DNA of 64,000 bases from Pycnopodia helianthoides (Eukaryota > Echinodermata > Asteroidea > Forcipulatida > Asteriidae). The notes beneath the pieces were generated by a model. The model saw only the letters and a program-made list of their open reading frames with translations, had not been told where the DNA came from and did not search any database. Of the stretch, positions 10,421-21,145 are shown in pieces. The DNA lies in NCBI GenBank assembly GCA_032158295.1, contig CM063248.1, forward strand, positions 13,406,657 through 13,470,656. Reading direction: 5' to 3'. A program made the translations under genes and the position numbers. Within the stretch, counting starts at the first letter, position 1. Each line of letters begins with the position of its first letter.

Positions 10421-11620
10421 ACACATCTTGTTGATGAGACAGAGATCTATACATCAGATAATGACTCTGCATCCGACAGTGATTATACTCATCTGATCAG
10501 CTCAGTTGGAGATAACAATAGTCATGAATGGTATGAGACTATTAAAGTAGCTGGCAAATCTGTGCGCATGCAAATAGACACCGGCGCTGTCCAAAGTATC
10601 ATGCCACACAATGTCTTTATCGCTATTGGCTCTGATCTGAAGTTACAGCCAACAAGGCAGAAATTTGAGTCTTACTCCAATCACCCCCTAGATGTGAAAG
10701 GATGCGTGAAGATACCAACAAAATACAAGAACAAATCAGTGGATGTTCTGTATTATGTTGTCGATTCCAACAGGAAGCCGCCACTCCTGTCTGGAACAGC
10801 TAGCCAACAGCTACGACACATCCAAAGAATCCACAGCATAGATAAATATCCAGAGCTGAAGAAAACAACCGGTACACTCCCAGGAACGTACTCACTGAAA
10901 ATAGACCCGACAGTCACACCAGTGGTACACGGCCCAAGGAGACATCCACAGGCGCTAAGATCAAAGATAATCAACAAATTGGCAGAGATGAAGCGAGATG
11001 GCCATATCACCAAAATCACAGAGCCCACAGACTGGGTCAGCTCAATGGTGACGGTGGTCAAGAATGGCAAAATCAGAATATGTACCGACCCAACGGATTT
11101 GAACAAAGCCATTAAAAGGGAGTCCTACCCCATCCCAACAGTTGAAGAAATTGTAGAGGCAGTTCCAAACACCAAAGTATTCTCCGTCATTGATACTAAG
11201 TCGGGGTTTCTTCAAATTAAACTAGACTACGATTCCAGCCTCCTGACAACGTTCAACACGCCAGTCGGACGCTTTAGATGGCTGAGACTCCCATTTGGCA
11301 TCAAAAGTGCGCCAGAGATGTTCCAACGCATCATGGATACATTGCTCGAAGGCATAGATGGCGCTCGTGCAGTGATGGATGACATTTTAGTTGCATACCA
11401 TGACAAGATCATGAAGGAAGTCGTCAAGCGGGCAACAGAGTGGAACCTCAAACTAAACTTTGACAACTGTCAAGTCAAACAGCGGAAAGTTAAGTACGTT
11501 GGACACTTGGTGACAGAGAATGGTCTCCAGCCTGACCCTGATAAAGTGAGAGCAGTCAGAGAACTACCAACTCCCAAGTCCAAGGAAGACATCAGAAGGT
11601 TTCTTGAAATGGTACAATAA
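10343..11620 (+). pseudogene. Gypsy pol: protease and reverse transcriptase
   Basis: A long open frame of 425 codons. The protease active site is MQIDTGAVQSIMP. RT blocks in order include GKIRICTDPTDLNKAIKRE, FSVIDTKSGFLQIKLD, TTFNTPVGRFRWLRLPFGIK and the catalytic AVMDDILV. Spacing after MDD is shorter than usual, which suggests a small deletion. The frame ends at TAA 11618-11620, where relatives have an aromatic codon in the conserved Q-Y/Q-F position before LAKFIP. Confidence 0.92.
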
Positions 11621-12228
11621 TTAGCCAAGTTCATTCCAAACCTTACTGCTGTCGATGCTCCACTACGAGAGGTCACAAGCAAAGACACAGAGTTCCACTG
11701 GGACAAGCCACAACAACAGAGTTTTAACAAGCTCATAGAGATGTGTAGTAGCACACCTGTACAAGCCTACTACAATGTACGCAAACCTGTCACAATTCAG
11801 TGTGACGCTAGCAGCTTCGCCCTTAGAGGCATTCTTCTTTAAGATGGTAGACCCATAGCATACACCTCCAGAGCCCTGACTCAAACCGAACAGCGGTATG
11901 CCCAGATAGAAAAGGAGATGCTAGCCATAGTACATAGCTGTAAGAAATGTTATCACTATATTTTTGGCAAAGAAGTTACAGTAGAGAGTGATGACAAACC
12001 ACTCCAAGCCATCTACAGCAAGCCACTACTTGCAGCACCGATGAGACTTCAAGCCATGCTACTAAGACTCCAACCCTATGACTTAAACATGACATACAAG
12101 CCTGGCCGAGAAATACCGATAGGAGATGCACTCAGTCGTGCTAATCTACACGAGTCCGAGCCAGACATGAAGCCAGTAATAGTAAACATGACTGACTTCA
12201 TTGCAGTAACGCCAGTACAATACACTTA
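11621..12228 (+). pseudogene. Gypsy pol: RT connection and RNase H
   Basis: Continues in the same frame after the stop: LAKFIPNLTAVDAPLREVTS, then the RNase H blocks TIQCDASSFALRGILL, a TAA (11840-11842), DGRPIAYTSRALTQTEQRYA, IEKEMLAIVHSCKK and VESDDKPLQ. The catalytic Asp, Glu and Asp positions are visible. Two premature stops disable it. Confidence 0.88.
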
Positions 12229-12229
12229 A

Positions 12230-13105
12230 TTCCAGAAGTGCACAGCGGACGAGCTAAATGAGCTGCATTCCATAATCCTCAAGGGATGGCCGAACACAAA
12301 GGATGAAACTCCATCTGACAATTCTGGAGTTCAAGAGACGAACTTTCAGTATCTGATGGAATTGTCTACAAGGGCATGCGAATTGTTGTACCCCCAAGCA
12401 TGATAGCTGAGATGCTATCACAAATCCACGCATCACACCTTGGCATTGTTAAATGCAAACAACGAGCTCGAGAAGTCCTCCACTGGCCTGGCATGAGCGA
12501 ACAGATTTCAAACCTTGTTCAAGACTGTCATCTGTGTAACTCCAACCAGAACCGTCAACATGCAGAACCAATGAAGCCCTTCAAGGTTCCCGACCTACCA
12601 TGGAGCGAACTAGCCTTTCGACATATTTGATTTTGAGTGACAGCAGTACATCGTCACCATCGACTATTACTCAAAATTCATAGAGGTAGACAAATTGCCT
12701 GATATGAGCACAGCAGCCGTTGTACATGTACATGTAGATGCACTGAAGGCACAGTTCTGTCGTCATGGTATTCCAGAGAAAATGAGGACAGATAATGGAC
12801 CTCAATACTCTTCATCTGAGTTCAACAATTTCTGCCAGAACTATGAAATTCAACACATCACTTCATCACCTTATCATCCACAGTCAAATGGTGAAGCAGA
12901 ACAGGCAGTACAAACAGTGAAACGCCTATGGAAGAAGTGCCCAGACAGACACATGGCTCTTCTCGATCATCGTACAACACCGTTAGCCAGCTGCAACTTA
13001 AATGTATCTCCAGCCCAACTACTGATGGGATGTCGACCCCGTAACAAGCTACCAACATCAAAGTCACTACTTCAGCCGAAGCTATATATAGCAACCCAGA
13101 AGTAA
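12230..13105 (+). pseudogene. Gypsy integrase
   Basis: An HHCC zinc-binding module is visible: IHASHLG then CHLCNSN, with the second His further upstream of WPGM. After a stop near 12630 the catalytic core follows in pieces: IDYYSKFIEVDKL, RTDNGPQYSSSEF and HPQSNGEAEQAV, giving the D-D-E triad. A frameshift near 13102 ends the frame just after a GCRPRNKLP segment typical of gypsy integrases. Confidence 0.88.
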
Positions 13106-13450
13106 AGCATCGCTTCAACGATGACAAAACCAGACAACAGTACTACTACGACAAGAAAGCTGGTCGAAACCATCCAGCACTCATCTCTGGAGATCCAGTC
13201 CGAATGGCCCCACTGCCCAATTCCAATCGCTGGCTCCCAGCAACAGCCGTTGATCATCAGTCAACACCTCGCTCTTATGTGGTCCAACACAATGGCCGCA
13301 AATACAGAAGAAACAGAAGGGATCTTCGTCTTGCCACTCATGAAGCTAACAAACCTTTTCATCGCACTCCAGCAGACTCAGACCATGTAACCATTGCATC
13401 TGATGAAGTAGTTGTTGCTATGAAACTTCATGCAGTTTTTTTATGTAATT
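13106..13450 (+). pseudogene. Gypsy integrase C-terminal tail
   Basis: Shifted-frame remnants of the basic C-terminus (KHRFNDDKTRQQYYYDKKAG region, then VVQHNGRKYRRNRRDL). It ends in an AT-rich run before the next element, with no recognisable 3' LTR. Confidence 0.6.
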
Positions 13451-13496
13451 AAATTATTTTTAAGTGCTACCACTATCTTCTTTGATTTTATATAAG

Positions 13497-15496
13497 CCAC
13501 TGATTTCACCGGATTCACATTCCATGGCAGCATACAATTTTCTGCGGTGGGTTTTGGACGTCACATATTCATCAATAATCCGTCATTTTCATGAAATAAT
13601 GCAGCTCTCAATATTAAGAAATTCTGCAAACTTTAAACACAGTTTACTAAGAAAAGCCACGACGCATGTGCTTTTGTGTGTTCCGGTGTGTCTGGCGAGC
13701 GCCGATTACGCACGTATACAGCAAAATTCTAAACAATTGGTGTGAACGCAAGGCTTGAGCTTACGATGTCCTCAAAGAGCAAGTTAAAATGGCTGAAAGA
13801 TGTGTCAATTGTGATGCGGTTTTTACAAGGAAAGCTAAGGGCTACAAACGATATTCAGTGCATGCCACTTTGAATACAAATGAGTTCCATAAATGTTTTG
13901 AGAAGACCATTACTACGGTGGCTCATATTCGCCAATTCCTAGAGATACCATGTTTTTTTACGGCGTTATTTTGCCGTACAGCGATATAACACCATACTAT
14001 TGCTATATATTGCCACACTATTGCGTTATATCGCCATACTATTTCGTTATATCACCGTACTATTGCATTTTATCCCCGTACTATTGCGTTATATCGTACG
14101 GTGATGTAACGCAATAGTACGGCGATATAAGGCAATAAAATACGGCGATATAACCCAATAGTACAGCAATTTAATGCTATAGTATGTCGATATAGTTCGG
14201 CGGTATAATACAATAGTACAGTGCAAGCTGTGAGAGAGTCGCCCGCTCGTCCGTAGTGCAAAGGCCTCCCTGAATTGGTTACCCAACCAAAAGAGGTTCA
14301 CATGTAGGCCTACATACCACATCGTTGAAAAAGAAAAAAAAACAGAATTCAGGTCCATTGCTAAGCAATACATAGATGACTACAAATACTCTCAGGCATT
14401 GATCCGAGGAAGCAAGGAAGCCAGGAAGGCACTTGTCAATGTCTGGAAGAAGTGAAAGAGGCCTACATTTGTAGCTTCGTGATTTTTGTGTTTTAAATAA
14501 TAAAAATAACAATAATAGACCGGCGCATTGGACAGGTTAGGCTACTATGGAGGATCTTGAAATTTTCCCTTTATTGTTAAAGGCTCAAGTCAAGTCAAAT
14601 CTATCTATTTCACTTAAGATGCAATCAAGCAAATAAATTTACCTTTTTGGCACAAACAATCTTATTGTGCCTCCGGTCCCAATAGGTTTAAAAGAGCAGT
14701 GTAGCTAGGCCTTTCAACCAAAATAAAATTATTAGGTAACACGGTTCTTGTGATAGACACTCAAAATATCAACTGCAAGATGTAGGCCTAGTCCGTTAAC
14801 ATACTTGTCCTATTCCACAAGCTCTTTTGATAAAGAACATCACGATCTTTCTGTAGTGCTCACAATCTATACATTCTTGACGACTTTTTTTTTTAATATT
14901 AAGAGCACTCTTCTCATTATTAATACTTATCTTTTTCATTAAGACACAAAGTTTTTGGGGTAAGATGATTGAGTAATCGTAAAGTATAGCTAGTCGTATT
15001 CACTAACTCTATCCATCATCAAGGGTACTCATCTAAAACATTCACTTTTACCGAAGCCTGTTGGTAATATGCCGAATACATTTCTTGCCATCACCAGGAA
15101 GTTGATCACCTTTTGTTGGTGCGACTTCAACATATTTTGAATGCCATGCTCCTTTATTTTATCTTCGATAACATTCATTATTAGGCATTAGGCCTTGTAC
15201 TTGTGAAGATAATCAAAACAAATTTATGCACTTCTTGGTCACCGTATCTGGACTGCACAGCGTTAACATGCAAGCGCAACGCAAAATATGCGCGTCGTGG
15301 GTCTTGCGTCTTACGCGCAAATGTACGCATACACTCGGCAGACAACTGTGAGAATACGATCAAAACGGGTATTTTGTTACGTTGAGAGCTGCATTATTTC
15401 ACAAAAATGACGGATTATTGAGGAATATATGACGACCAAAACCCACCGCATAAAATTGTATGCTGCCCTGGAATGTGAATCCGGTGAAATTAGTGG
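13497..15496. mobile_element. 2-kb element with long terminal inverted repeats
   Basis: The left end CCACTGATTTCACCGG matches the inverse of the right end CCGGTGAAATTAGTGG. The match runs inward for roughly 120 bp with scattered differences, through blocks around 'gcagcatacaatttt', 'tgcggtgggttttgg' and 'gagagctgc'. The interior holds a palindromic minisatellite (13960-14220) and no transposase. It looks like a non-autonomous DNA transposon. It follows the truncated gypsy element almost directly. Superfamily and target duplication are unresolved. Confidence 0.75.
13960..14220. repeat. Palindromic minisatellite inside the 2-kb element
   Basis: About 12 imperfect repeats of a 'tattgcgttatatcgccgtac'-like unit switch orientation near 14097, so the second half is the inverse of the first. 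The block could fold into a long AT-rich hairpin. Confidence 0.8.
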
Positions 15497-15499
15497 TTC

Positions 15500-16417
15500 C
15501 TTGCAGGCAAGATTTCAGTTATGAAGCTTTGAAAATTTTCCACCCCAGAAATGGACCCTGATATCCAGGACATAATTGTAGTATAATACAAAAGTGAAAG
15601 GCCGCCAGGGCTAGCATGTACACATGAACATTGCAAGTATAAAACACATTGTTACATCACAATCAAACATCTTCATAAAAATAAAGTGTACAAGTATGTA
15701 CAGTTTAAATTCTGCTCTCCTACTTGCCAAGATCAGAACCTCTCAGTTTTATGCAGACTTAAAAAATATTTTGTGACGTACAAGAATAACAGGCTGCCAT
15801 TGTTTTTCGTTGTATTCAGCTCAATGGGAGGCAAGTCTGAGCGGTCCGAGATTCCAGCATACCATGGCAGATTTTTGGCTGTGTTTCAGTGAGGTTCTGC
15901 AAATCACGGCGAGTACCTACTCAATTTTCTTACACAACATCAAATTCCGGAACTTATGAGATCCTTTGTCGTCTTTTCTTTATCAAGTCAGGGTTTCATT
16001 GTGGCAATGTTTTCATAGTGAACAAAATTACTCAAGAAGCTCCAAAAAGTTTGACAAAATAATATGGTGGGGGTATTTTCTTAAAATACCGACGTGAAGT
16101 GGTTCGGCCAAATAAAGAAAACATGTTTAGCGTCCCCGCCCGCTTCCTTTTTAGAGGCCGCCTCCTTTTTTGGTTTTTTTTAAGGATACAATTTAACAAT
16201 CTCTGACGAAAATTTTGTTTTTTTTAAATAAATAAGATTGTATTCTTCTTCAGCCGGTTGTCTTTCAAAATGTGTCGGGTGGTCATTAAGAGAAAAAAAA
16301 GGCCTTCTTCCTTCCTTTTTTCAAAAAGGCAGGATGCTAAAAATGTTTGTTTTTTTCATTTTGCTTTTATACATTTTTTTTTAAAGCTAAATATTTATTT
16401 TATAGAAGAATACTTAC
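15500..16417. other. MGAT4 intron with dispersed repeat copy at 15790-16125
   Basis: The stretch from 'attcagctcaatgggaggc' to 'gacgtgaagtg' can be aligned by eye with 33800-34130 (both contain 'tgagcg/attccgagattccagca' and 'atcctttgtcgtctttt'-like blocks). No coding potential. The rest is AT-rich. Confidence 0.6.
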
Positions 16418-16618
16418 TTGCTAATTTGTCATTGTTAGTATCATACTGCAAGGATGGACCACTCATGTTTTGTCGCTTAATATCTTCTCTCATCTTCTGG
16501 ATTTCCCGTTGAAGGTGTCTCACTTCTGCCTTTCTTGTTTCACTTTGAAGTTCTGTGTTGCGCAGACGGACATTTAACTCCTCAAGACGAACAGTATATT
16601 CATACACCCCATTTTCAT
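16418..16618 (-). CDS. MGAT4: MGAT4-like N-acetylglucosaminyltransferase, coiled-coil stem exon
   Basis: MGAT4 enzymes (GT54) are Golgi type II membrane proteins that add a beta-1,4-linked GlcNAc to the alpha-1,3 mannose arm of N-glycans. This 201-bp exon has a CTCACAG acceptor and a GTAAGT donor. It encodes 67 residues beginning DENGVYEYTVRLEELNVRLR, with a heptad-like charged/leucine pattern typical of the luminal coiled-coil stem. It needs one nucleotide from an upstream exon and leaves one for the exon at 8617, and the phases match. The stem alone would not identify the gene; the call rests on continuity with the exon at 7236. The intron to the next exon is 7.8 kb and holds a gypsy element and a 2-kb inverted-repeat element. 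Confidence 0.82.
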
Positions 16619-17273
16619 CTGTGAGAAAAAAAGCATATTGAATAAGGAAGAATACATTACTTAAATGTATAAATTTGCATTCCAAGTGACAGATTTTAAA
16701 ATTATTTTGCGAAAAAGATTGCCAAGAAGTGAGGTTGATTGTGATTCTCCTATATAAAAACCTACTTTCAGAATTCTACACAGTCAATGTTCAATCTTAC
16801 TGAATTACATTTTCAAAGATCTTTCCAGACCATTTGTGAATATGAATCATTAGGCCCCCTAAAACAAATAGATTACATACACACGTGAGATTATTCAAAT
16901 AATTACATATCTTCAATTATAACTTTTATTGATAACTAACAAATCAAAGAAAAACTACACATTATGAAAGTGAAAGATAAAATCATGAACACAAAGCTGA
17001 ATTAAAAGATAAGTTTACAATACACTATGAACTCTCAACATGTGTCATAATATAACCTCTGGTTCACAACGTACATTTACCAAATACAAAAGTAAATAAG
17101 CTCAGAAACATTACAAGGAAATAAACAAATAATTGAATTGGTAAATATTATATGGTTTATTGCTCTTACACCAATGTGCTGAGCATGTAAATTAAGGTAA
17201 AGTTTTGTCTGTAAAAACTCAAGAAAAAAGTACATACAAAATTTCACTCAGGTGAGGATGAACTACATCGTAC
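16619..17273. other. MGAT4 intron, nothing recognised
   Basis: AT-rich sequence without repeat ends, tRNA boxes or exon-like frames. It leads into the minisatellite. Confidence 0.5.
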
Positions 17274-18192
17274 CTGTACCTCTCACCAACCAGTACATAT
17301 AACCAGTAACACCTCTCACCAACCAGTGTATAACCAGTAACACCTCTCACCAACCAGTGTATAACCACCAACACCTCTCATCAACCAGTAGATATAACCA
17401 GTAACACCTCTCACCAACCAGTGTATAACCAGTAACACCTCTCACCAACCAGTAGATACAACCAGTAACACCTCTCACCAACCAGTGTATAACCAGTAAC
17501 ACCTCTCACCAACCAGTAGGTATAACCAGTAACACCTCTCACCAACCAGTGTATAACCAGTAACACCTCTCACCAACCAGTGTATAACCACCAACACCTC
17601 TCACCAACCAGTAGATATAACCAGTAACACCTCTCACCAACCAGTGTATAACCAGTAACACCTCTCACCAACCAGTAGGTATAACCAGTAACACCTCTCA
17701 CCAACCAGTGTATAACCAGTAACACCTCTCACCAACCAGTGTATAACCACCAACACCTCTCGCCAACAAGTAGATATAACCAGTAACACGTCTCACCAAC
17801 CAGTGTATAACCAGTAACACCTCTCACCAACCAGTGTATAACCACCAACACCTCTCGCCAACAAGTAGATATAACCAGTAACACCTCTCACCAACCAGTG
17901 GTATAACCACAACACCTCTCACCAACCAGTGTATAACCAGTAACACCTCTCACCAACCAGTGTATAACCAGTAACACCTCTCACCAACCAGTGTATAACC
18001 AGTAACACCTCTCACCAACCAGTGTATAACCAGTAACACCTCTCACCAACCAGTAGGTATAACCAGTAACACCTCTCACCAACCAGTGTATAACCAGTAA
18101 CACCTCTCACCAACCAGTAGGTATAACCAGTAACACCTCTCACCAACCAGTGTATAACCACCAACACCTCTCACCAACCAGTGTATAATCAG
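17274..18192. repeat. Minisatellite of 30-33 bp units, left block
   Basis: Nearly 30 tandem copies of a unit 'cacctctcaccaaccagtgt' plus 'ataaccagtaa', with a second variant carrying 'agtagatataacc' or 'agtaggtataacc'. The two variants alternate in blocks, implying higher-order duplication. Stops are frequent; not coding. The array resumes at 19377. Confidence 0.97.
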
Positions 18193-19376
18193 CATGTTGT
18201 AGTCGAGTCACCTGTGTCGAGTCCGAGTCCGAGTCTCAAGTCACTTGGGTCGAGTCCGAGTCCCGAGTCACTTGGTCCGAGTCCCGAGTCACTTGGTCCG
18301 AGTCCGAGTCACGAGTCACTTGTTTAACAAGTGATTGCAAACCAAATGTCGTAAAATAAGAATTGGAAAGAACAAAATGAAACACATTTAATTTAAAAAA
18401 AGTTCTGTACCTGCAGTTACAGTTTTATTTTAGGTTTTACTCCTTGACCCTTATCCAGAATGTCTTTTAAGGATTTAAAATGATTTTTTTCTCTTCAAAA
18501 TAACCAATTATACTGATTTATTTATTTCTAAAAGTTTTTTTGCTAAAGTTGGTGTAACCAAAGGAAACAATCTGGGGCGGAACAGCAGATGCCATGATTA
18601 AAAAAATGTTTGTGACCAAACTTGACGTCGAGTGTGTGCGTGAGTTTGTAGTGACATTCAAACCAACGACTTACAACAAAAGAGACAATAGGTCCACGCT
18701 TGCTATCGCAAAGGAAAACAATGGGGTCCACGTTTGTCAGGACAAAGAGTTGAACAAAGGAGGGTCCATGATTGGAGGTCATTACACACTTGGTTGCGTG
18801 TGTGTCGACCATGTGTGGAAACTGGTGCAAACAACACACAGCCATCACAGTGCAATATGCAGACTGTGTTTTACAGGTACCAGACATGCCATTTCCCTGG
18901 TAATATGCATCAAGCACAAGCAGTGGCTATGGTGTTAACGTTGACAGAATACCAGCATAATTATTGGTGTTGTGCATCCCAGTGTTATTAAGAGTATTGA
19001 ATATACGAATCGAACATACACGCGCTGTACGTGCATGGCCATCTACCACACAATAATCACAAACACTATTACTTGCAACACCATACGACAGTGTACTTAT
19101 TTCTTGTGCTAGACGTTAATATTGCTCCATGTGCACTCCGGGAATGACAATCGGATCATCGTAATTGTTTTTAATATTTAAAAAAGGTATTGTTTGTGGA
19201 AATAGGCGACTCGGAAGTCATGAGTCCTCAAGGACAAGTCCAAGTCTTGATAGTCTAGTCCGAGTCCGAGTCTTTTGCAGGGTTACTCGAGTCAGTCCGA
19301 GTCACCGAAATTGTGACTCGAGACGGACTCGAGTCCGAGTCCGAGTCCAAGTCCTGGACTCGAGTCATACAACACT
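18193..19376. mobile_element. hAT-like non-autonomous element inserted in the minisatellite
   Basis: It splits the array. The left end reads 'catgttgtagtcgagtcacc' followed by several 'gagtccgagtc' units. The right end carries 'gactcgagtccgagtccgag' and closes with 'gactcgagtcatacaacact'. The inverse of that end (AGTGTTGTATGACTCGAGTC) resembles the left end, so the ends are inverted repeats. The GTTGTA tips and pentanucleotide-rich subtermini resemble hAT elements. I could not define an 8-bp target duplication. The interior (18543-19140) has no transposase. Confidence 0.6.
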
Positions 19377-19640
19377 AGCACCTCCCACCAACCAGTGTAT
19401 AACCAGTAACACCTCTCAAAAACCAGTGTATAACCAGTAGCACCTCTCACCAACCAGTGTATAACCAGTAGCACCTCTCACCAACCAGTGTATAACCAGT
19501 AGCACCTCTCACCAACCAGTGTATAATCAGTAGCACCTCTCACTAACCAGTGTATAACCAGTAACATATGTACATGTACACCTCTCACCTTAGAGAAAGG
19601 ACGCCTTTCTCTATGCTCTCACCAACCAGTGCATAACCAG
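19377..19640. repeat. Minisatellite, right block
   Basis: Six or seven further units with 'agtagcacctct' in place of 'agtaacacctct'. It ends near a small hairpin (AGAGAAAGG acg CCTTTCTCT, about 19592-19612). Confidence 0.9.
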
Positions 19641-20224
19641 TACCTGTGTACCTCAGGAGTGAAGACATTTATCAATAACTTGGATCAACTCAGCAAAAAA
19701 TGGTGAAACATTATAAAATGGTGGCTGTTAAAATGTGCCCAGGTCAAGTTCACTGCCACACTCTAGAAATCAAGGGCTGCTTCTCATATTAAATTTTTCT
19801 GAATTTCTGCATATTTTATGCTGTGTAGCATTTTGTCTTCCTAAATTGTGGTTGAACAATAATAGTACAACTATTTACAAAGTGCATTTTTCAAATGGTT
19901 GCAATGTGCTGAGAGCATTAACTCCGGATGAATAATGCATGACAAGTATGAACCTTAAGATAAAAACTTTGTACAGTGCATTGGGACTCCATGTTTAGTC
20001 ATAGTGCGCTTTATAAGAACGGTAAAGCCTATATTATCATTATTATATTATTTGAGTTTACATTTGAAATGATGAACAGATCTGCTTCAAAAATGTTTTG
20101 CCTTTTGTCTCTGCGTTTTGACATTGTGTCCACAAATATTGTTTCTAAAAAGTAAAGAAAAAAGTTTTGCCATCTTAACGATTAGGGGTCAAATTACTGG
20201 CAAATGTTACCTAAAAATTTAAGT
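19641..20224. other. MGAT4 upstream region with SINE-like tail
   Basis: Positions 19975-20050 read 'cattgggactcc...gtgcgctttataagaacgg' and then an ATT-rich run, like the 3' tail of the SINE at 62150-62600. No tRNA head is attached. Nothing else recognised. Confidence 0.45.
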
Positions 20225-20611
20225 TTAACAGTAGGCTACACGTTTGGTAATGACTCTGAAAATTAATGGCAATAAAAACTTTCTTGGTAAGAAGTACAGC
20301 ACCATAGGGTAGTATAATGAATTTTGAGAAAATTTCAAATTCAAAATACTACGGTGGAAAATATATCACTTTTTATTCCCAAAATTGGAATCTGAGAGGC
20401 GTTTCTGTCAGAAACGCTTCCCAGACCGTGTATTCCTATGGGGAATATTCTTCCTGCGTGGAAATATTCGCTCCGGTTTTTCGGTGATATCTCAAAAACG
20501 TGACCACCTTTTACAAAGAAATTTTCACAGATTAGTTTTATTGTATGTACACATTTATATGATTAACGCAATCAGTAGGCTGCAATTACCAAACGTGTAC
20601 TGTGCCTTTAA
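20225..20611. mobile_element. TTAA-flanked MITE, family 1 (copy 2, inverted)
   Basis: Same family as 5128-5517 in the opposite orientation. The right end AAACGTGTACTGTGCCT-TTAA is well kept, while the left end (TTAA-CAGTAGGCTACACG) is mutated. The inner 'ctatggggaatattcttcc' matches the inverse of copy 1. Confidence 0.8.
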
Positions 20612-21120
20612 ATAGCTTTTTTTTTAGATATCCAAGTTACAAGCTTTCATTTTATGCTTTCAAGTATTGAAAAATATGCCATCTATTAAAGGCACTTATT
20701 TAAAACTAATAATGAAGTACTGTGATGATCCTGACATGTCCATCAGTCACTTACAAACAATTTTGCATGCTATATGCAAATTATTTTGTGCATTGTCTGT
20801 GCCATTATATGTGAATTTTATTTATTTATTTATTTTTTGGGAAGGGGGGATTGTCAGCATCATCTGTTAAAATTTATTCACAGGATTTAAGTTATCTTTT
20901 TAAAACAATGTCTTTTGGCAAAAATCAGGCCATATGACATTTTGAAAGGATATAACCAGCAATACTTTGAATGGCTAAAAATGCCGTCCATCAATATCTA
21001 TAACTACTAAATTATATTCAATTACATGTTTGAAGAATTACAGAATGTATACAAAGATGAACAAGTTCAAAATCATGACAAAATTATAAGCTATTTTCCT
21101 GTCTTGAGAGAGCTACTCAC
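20612..21120. other. Intron or upstream sequence, nothing recognised
   Basis: AT-rich with an (ATTT)n run near 20818-20835. No exon besides the weak candidate at 21121. Confidence 0.45.
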
Positions 21121-21145
21121 CACTCACTGAATACCATTTTAGTTT
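21121..21145 (-). CDS. Candidate upstream MGAT4 exon (weak)
   Basis: A GTGAGT donor at 21120 follows a frame reading KLKWYSVS plus one nucleotide. That nucleotide joins the AT opening the stem exon at 16618 to give Asp. The resulting WYSVSDENG places Trp-Tyr at about the same distance from the stem as the SWYTTWQNG region of mammalian MGAT4A. An in-frame TGA at 21172-21170 bounds it, and the only usable acceptor (CGAAAG) is poor. No hydrophobic signal anchor lies directly upstream, so this may be a microexon or a chance match. Confidence 0.28.

Larger units (their letters stand above)
9426..13450 (+). mobile_element. Decayed Ty3/gypsy retrotransposon (mag/SURL type)
   Basis: Order: putative 5' LTR, primer-binding site, gag remnant with zinc knuckles, aspartic protease, reverse transcriptase, RNase H and integrase, all on the plus strand inside MGAT4 intron DNA. 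The domain order (RT before integrase) and the protease and RT wording fit Ty3/gypsy of the mag/SURL group found in echinoderms. Several stop codons and internal deletions make it inactive. No 3' LTR matching 9426-9530 was found before the next element starts at 13497, so the 3' end is truncated. Confidence 0.88.

Noticed and set aside
17274..18192. CRISPR-like array of regularly spaced repeats
   Set aside because: Units are contiguous without unique spacers, and the host is a eukaryote; this is a minisatellite.
18594..18991. Overlapping ORFs inside the hAT-like element as its transposase
   Set aside because: No hAT dimerisation or BED-finger motif, and both strands are equally open.
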